This document shows, in pieces, positions 63,181 through 64,000 of a stretch of DNA of 64,000 nucleotides. Every line of letters starts with the position of its first letter. The first letter of the stretch is position 1. A model generated the notes under the pieces. It saw only the letters and a list, made by a program, of their open reading frames with translations. It was not told the origin of the DNA and ran no database searches. The position numbers and the translations under genes were made by a program. The stretch is from Areca catechu (taxonomy: Eukaryota; Streptophyta; Magnoliopsida; Arecales; Arecaceae): positions 107,166,877-107,230,876 of the forward strand of contig CM038049.1 of the NCBI GenBank assembly GCA_021397845.1, written 5' to 3'.

Positions 63181-64000
63181 GTGAACAATGAGGATTTGAT
63201 CACCTATATGGATGTAATTTCAAGGTCTGATTCTGAGTCATGGCTAAGAATCATGAAATCCAAAATGGAATCCATGGAAATCAACAATATATGGACATTG
63301 GTTGATCTACCTGAAGGGATAAAACCCATTGGGTACAAGTGGATCTTCAAGAGGAAACAGGGTGCAGATGGAAAGGTGGAGACCTATAAAGCTCGTCTGG
63401 TTGCCAAGGGATATCGTCAGCATTATGGTATTGACTATGAAAAGACATTCTCTCCTATGGCAATGCTCAAGTCCATTCGGATTATGCTTGCTTTAGTAGC
63501 ATATTTAGATTATGAAATCTGGCAAATGGATGTCCAAACAACTTTCTTAAATGGTGAACTAGAAGAGGAGGTATATATGATGCAACCTGAAGGGTTCACA
63601 TCCACATATGAGTCTAAAGTGTGCAAGCTTCGGAGGTCCATCTATGGACTGAAGCAGGCTTCTTGGAGTTGGAATATGTGCTTTGATAAGTGTATCAAGA
63701 TGTATGGCTTTTTAGGAATGGAGAGGAACCTTGTATATATAAATGGGCAAATGGTTCTGTAGTTGTACTTCTTGTTTTGTATATGGATGATATTATCCTA
63801 ATCAAGAATGACATTACAGTATTACAAGGAATAAAGGTTTGGCTTTCATCTCAATTCTCTATGTAAGACTTGGGTGAAGCCTCATACATACTGGGTATGA
63901 AGATATATAGAGATAGATCTAAGAGGCTTTTGGGATTGTCCCAATCGACATACATTGACATAGTGCTGAAGCGGTTCAGCATGGAGAATTCTAAAAGGGG
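63181..64000 (+). pseudogene. Element F reverse transcriptase, partial at window edge
   Basis: A 193-codon frame at 63181-63762 covers the first part of copia RT (NIWTLVDLPEGIKPIGYKWIF, YKARLVAKGYRQ, WQMDVQTTFLNGEL, LRRSIYGLKQAS). The first catalytic aspartate is kept. After a frame change the active site YMDD appears at about 63782-63793. Another stop lies near 63865, before DLGEASYILGMKIY. The element continues past 64000. Confidence 0.88.

Larger units (their letters stand above)
48154..64000 (+). mobile_element. Element F: degenerate Ty1/copia retrotransposon, partial
   Basis: F has a 2-kb LTR, a primer site, a 1.7-kb leader, gag, and then protease, integrase and RT in copia order running off the right edge. 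G is inserted in the gag zinc knuckle (52673-61554). Many stops and frameshifts make it inactive. RT and the LTR-leader style resemble J, but the LTRs differ. Confidence 0.88.

Overview
The window is plant nuclear DNA made almost entirely of LTR retrotransposons nested in one another. The evidence is long LTRs (0.56 to 2.6 kb) bounded by TG...CA, primer sites complementary to the initiator methionine tRNA, chromodomain-bearing Ty3/gypsy polyproteins, degenerate Ty1/copia polyproteins, and a captured fragment of a plant kelch-type acyl-CoA-binding protein gene. The captured protein looks closest to monocot (rice ACBP6-like) members from memory, but the species cannot be named from this sequence. 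I found no intact host gene, tRNA, rRNA or CRISPR array.

Layout, using letters for the elements. A (317-9098, minus) is a young chromodomain gypsy element; positions 1-316 are the leader of a second A copy sharing the same LTR, so A is a tandem array. A sits in the 3' LTR of B (internal part and right LTR to 24484, minus), a gypsy deletion derivative. Copia element J (10879-20918, plus) is inserted in B. B and gypsy derivative H (25263-32211, plus, target duplication CCCTT) both lie in an old minus-strand copia element I (24485-25262 and 32212 to about 33860). After about 1 kb of unassigned AT-rich DNA comes the 5' LTR of gypsy-like element D (plus), split in three by C (35870-42719, plus, a gag-only gypsy derivative) and E (42990-47201, plus). 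E has no gag or pol and carries an intronless, truncated ACBP-kelch gene copy. D's leader is cut by copia element F (48154 to beyond 64000, plus), and F's gag is cut inside its zinc knuckle by young gypsy element G (52673-61554, minus, exact target duplication AGTGC).

How the parts relate. G and A encode long Gag-PR-RT-RNaseH-IN-chromodomain proteins. G keeps every catalytic residue I checked and has only one in-frame stop in gag. A has lost its integrase catalytic glutamate and one zinc ligand although its LTRs are nearly identical. B, C and H keep gag, sometimes protease, and the chromodomain tail, but have lost reverse transcriptase and RNase H, so they would need a partner such as G or A. 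A, B, C, G, H and E all keep a small perfect or near-perfect hairpin (ACTCGA, 5-nt loop, TCGAGT) next to the polypurine tract, including E, which has no coding pol.

The items most worth a second look are E (gene capture inside a mosaic with two different LTR types, two primer sites and two polypurine tracts), the shared pre-PPT hairpin, the gag-plus-chromodomain derivatives, the palindromic repeat families in J's leader, and a leader motif that appears in both gypsy and copia elements. Percent identities and boundaries were judged by eye.
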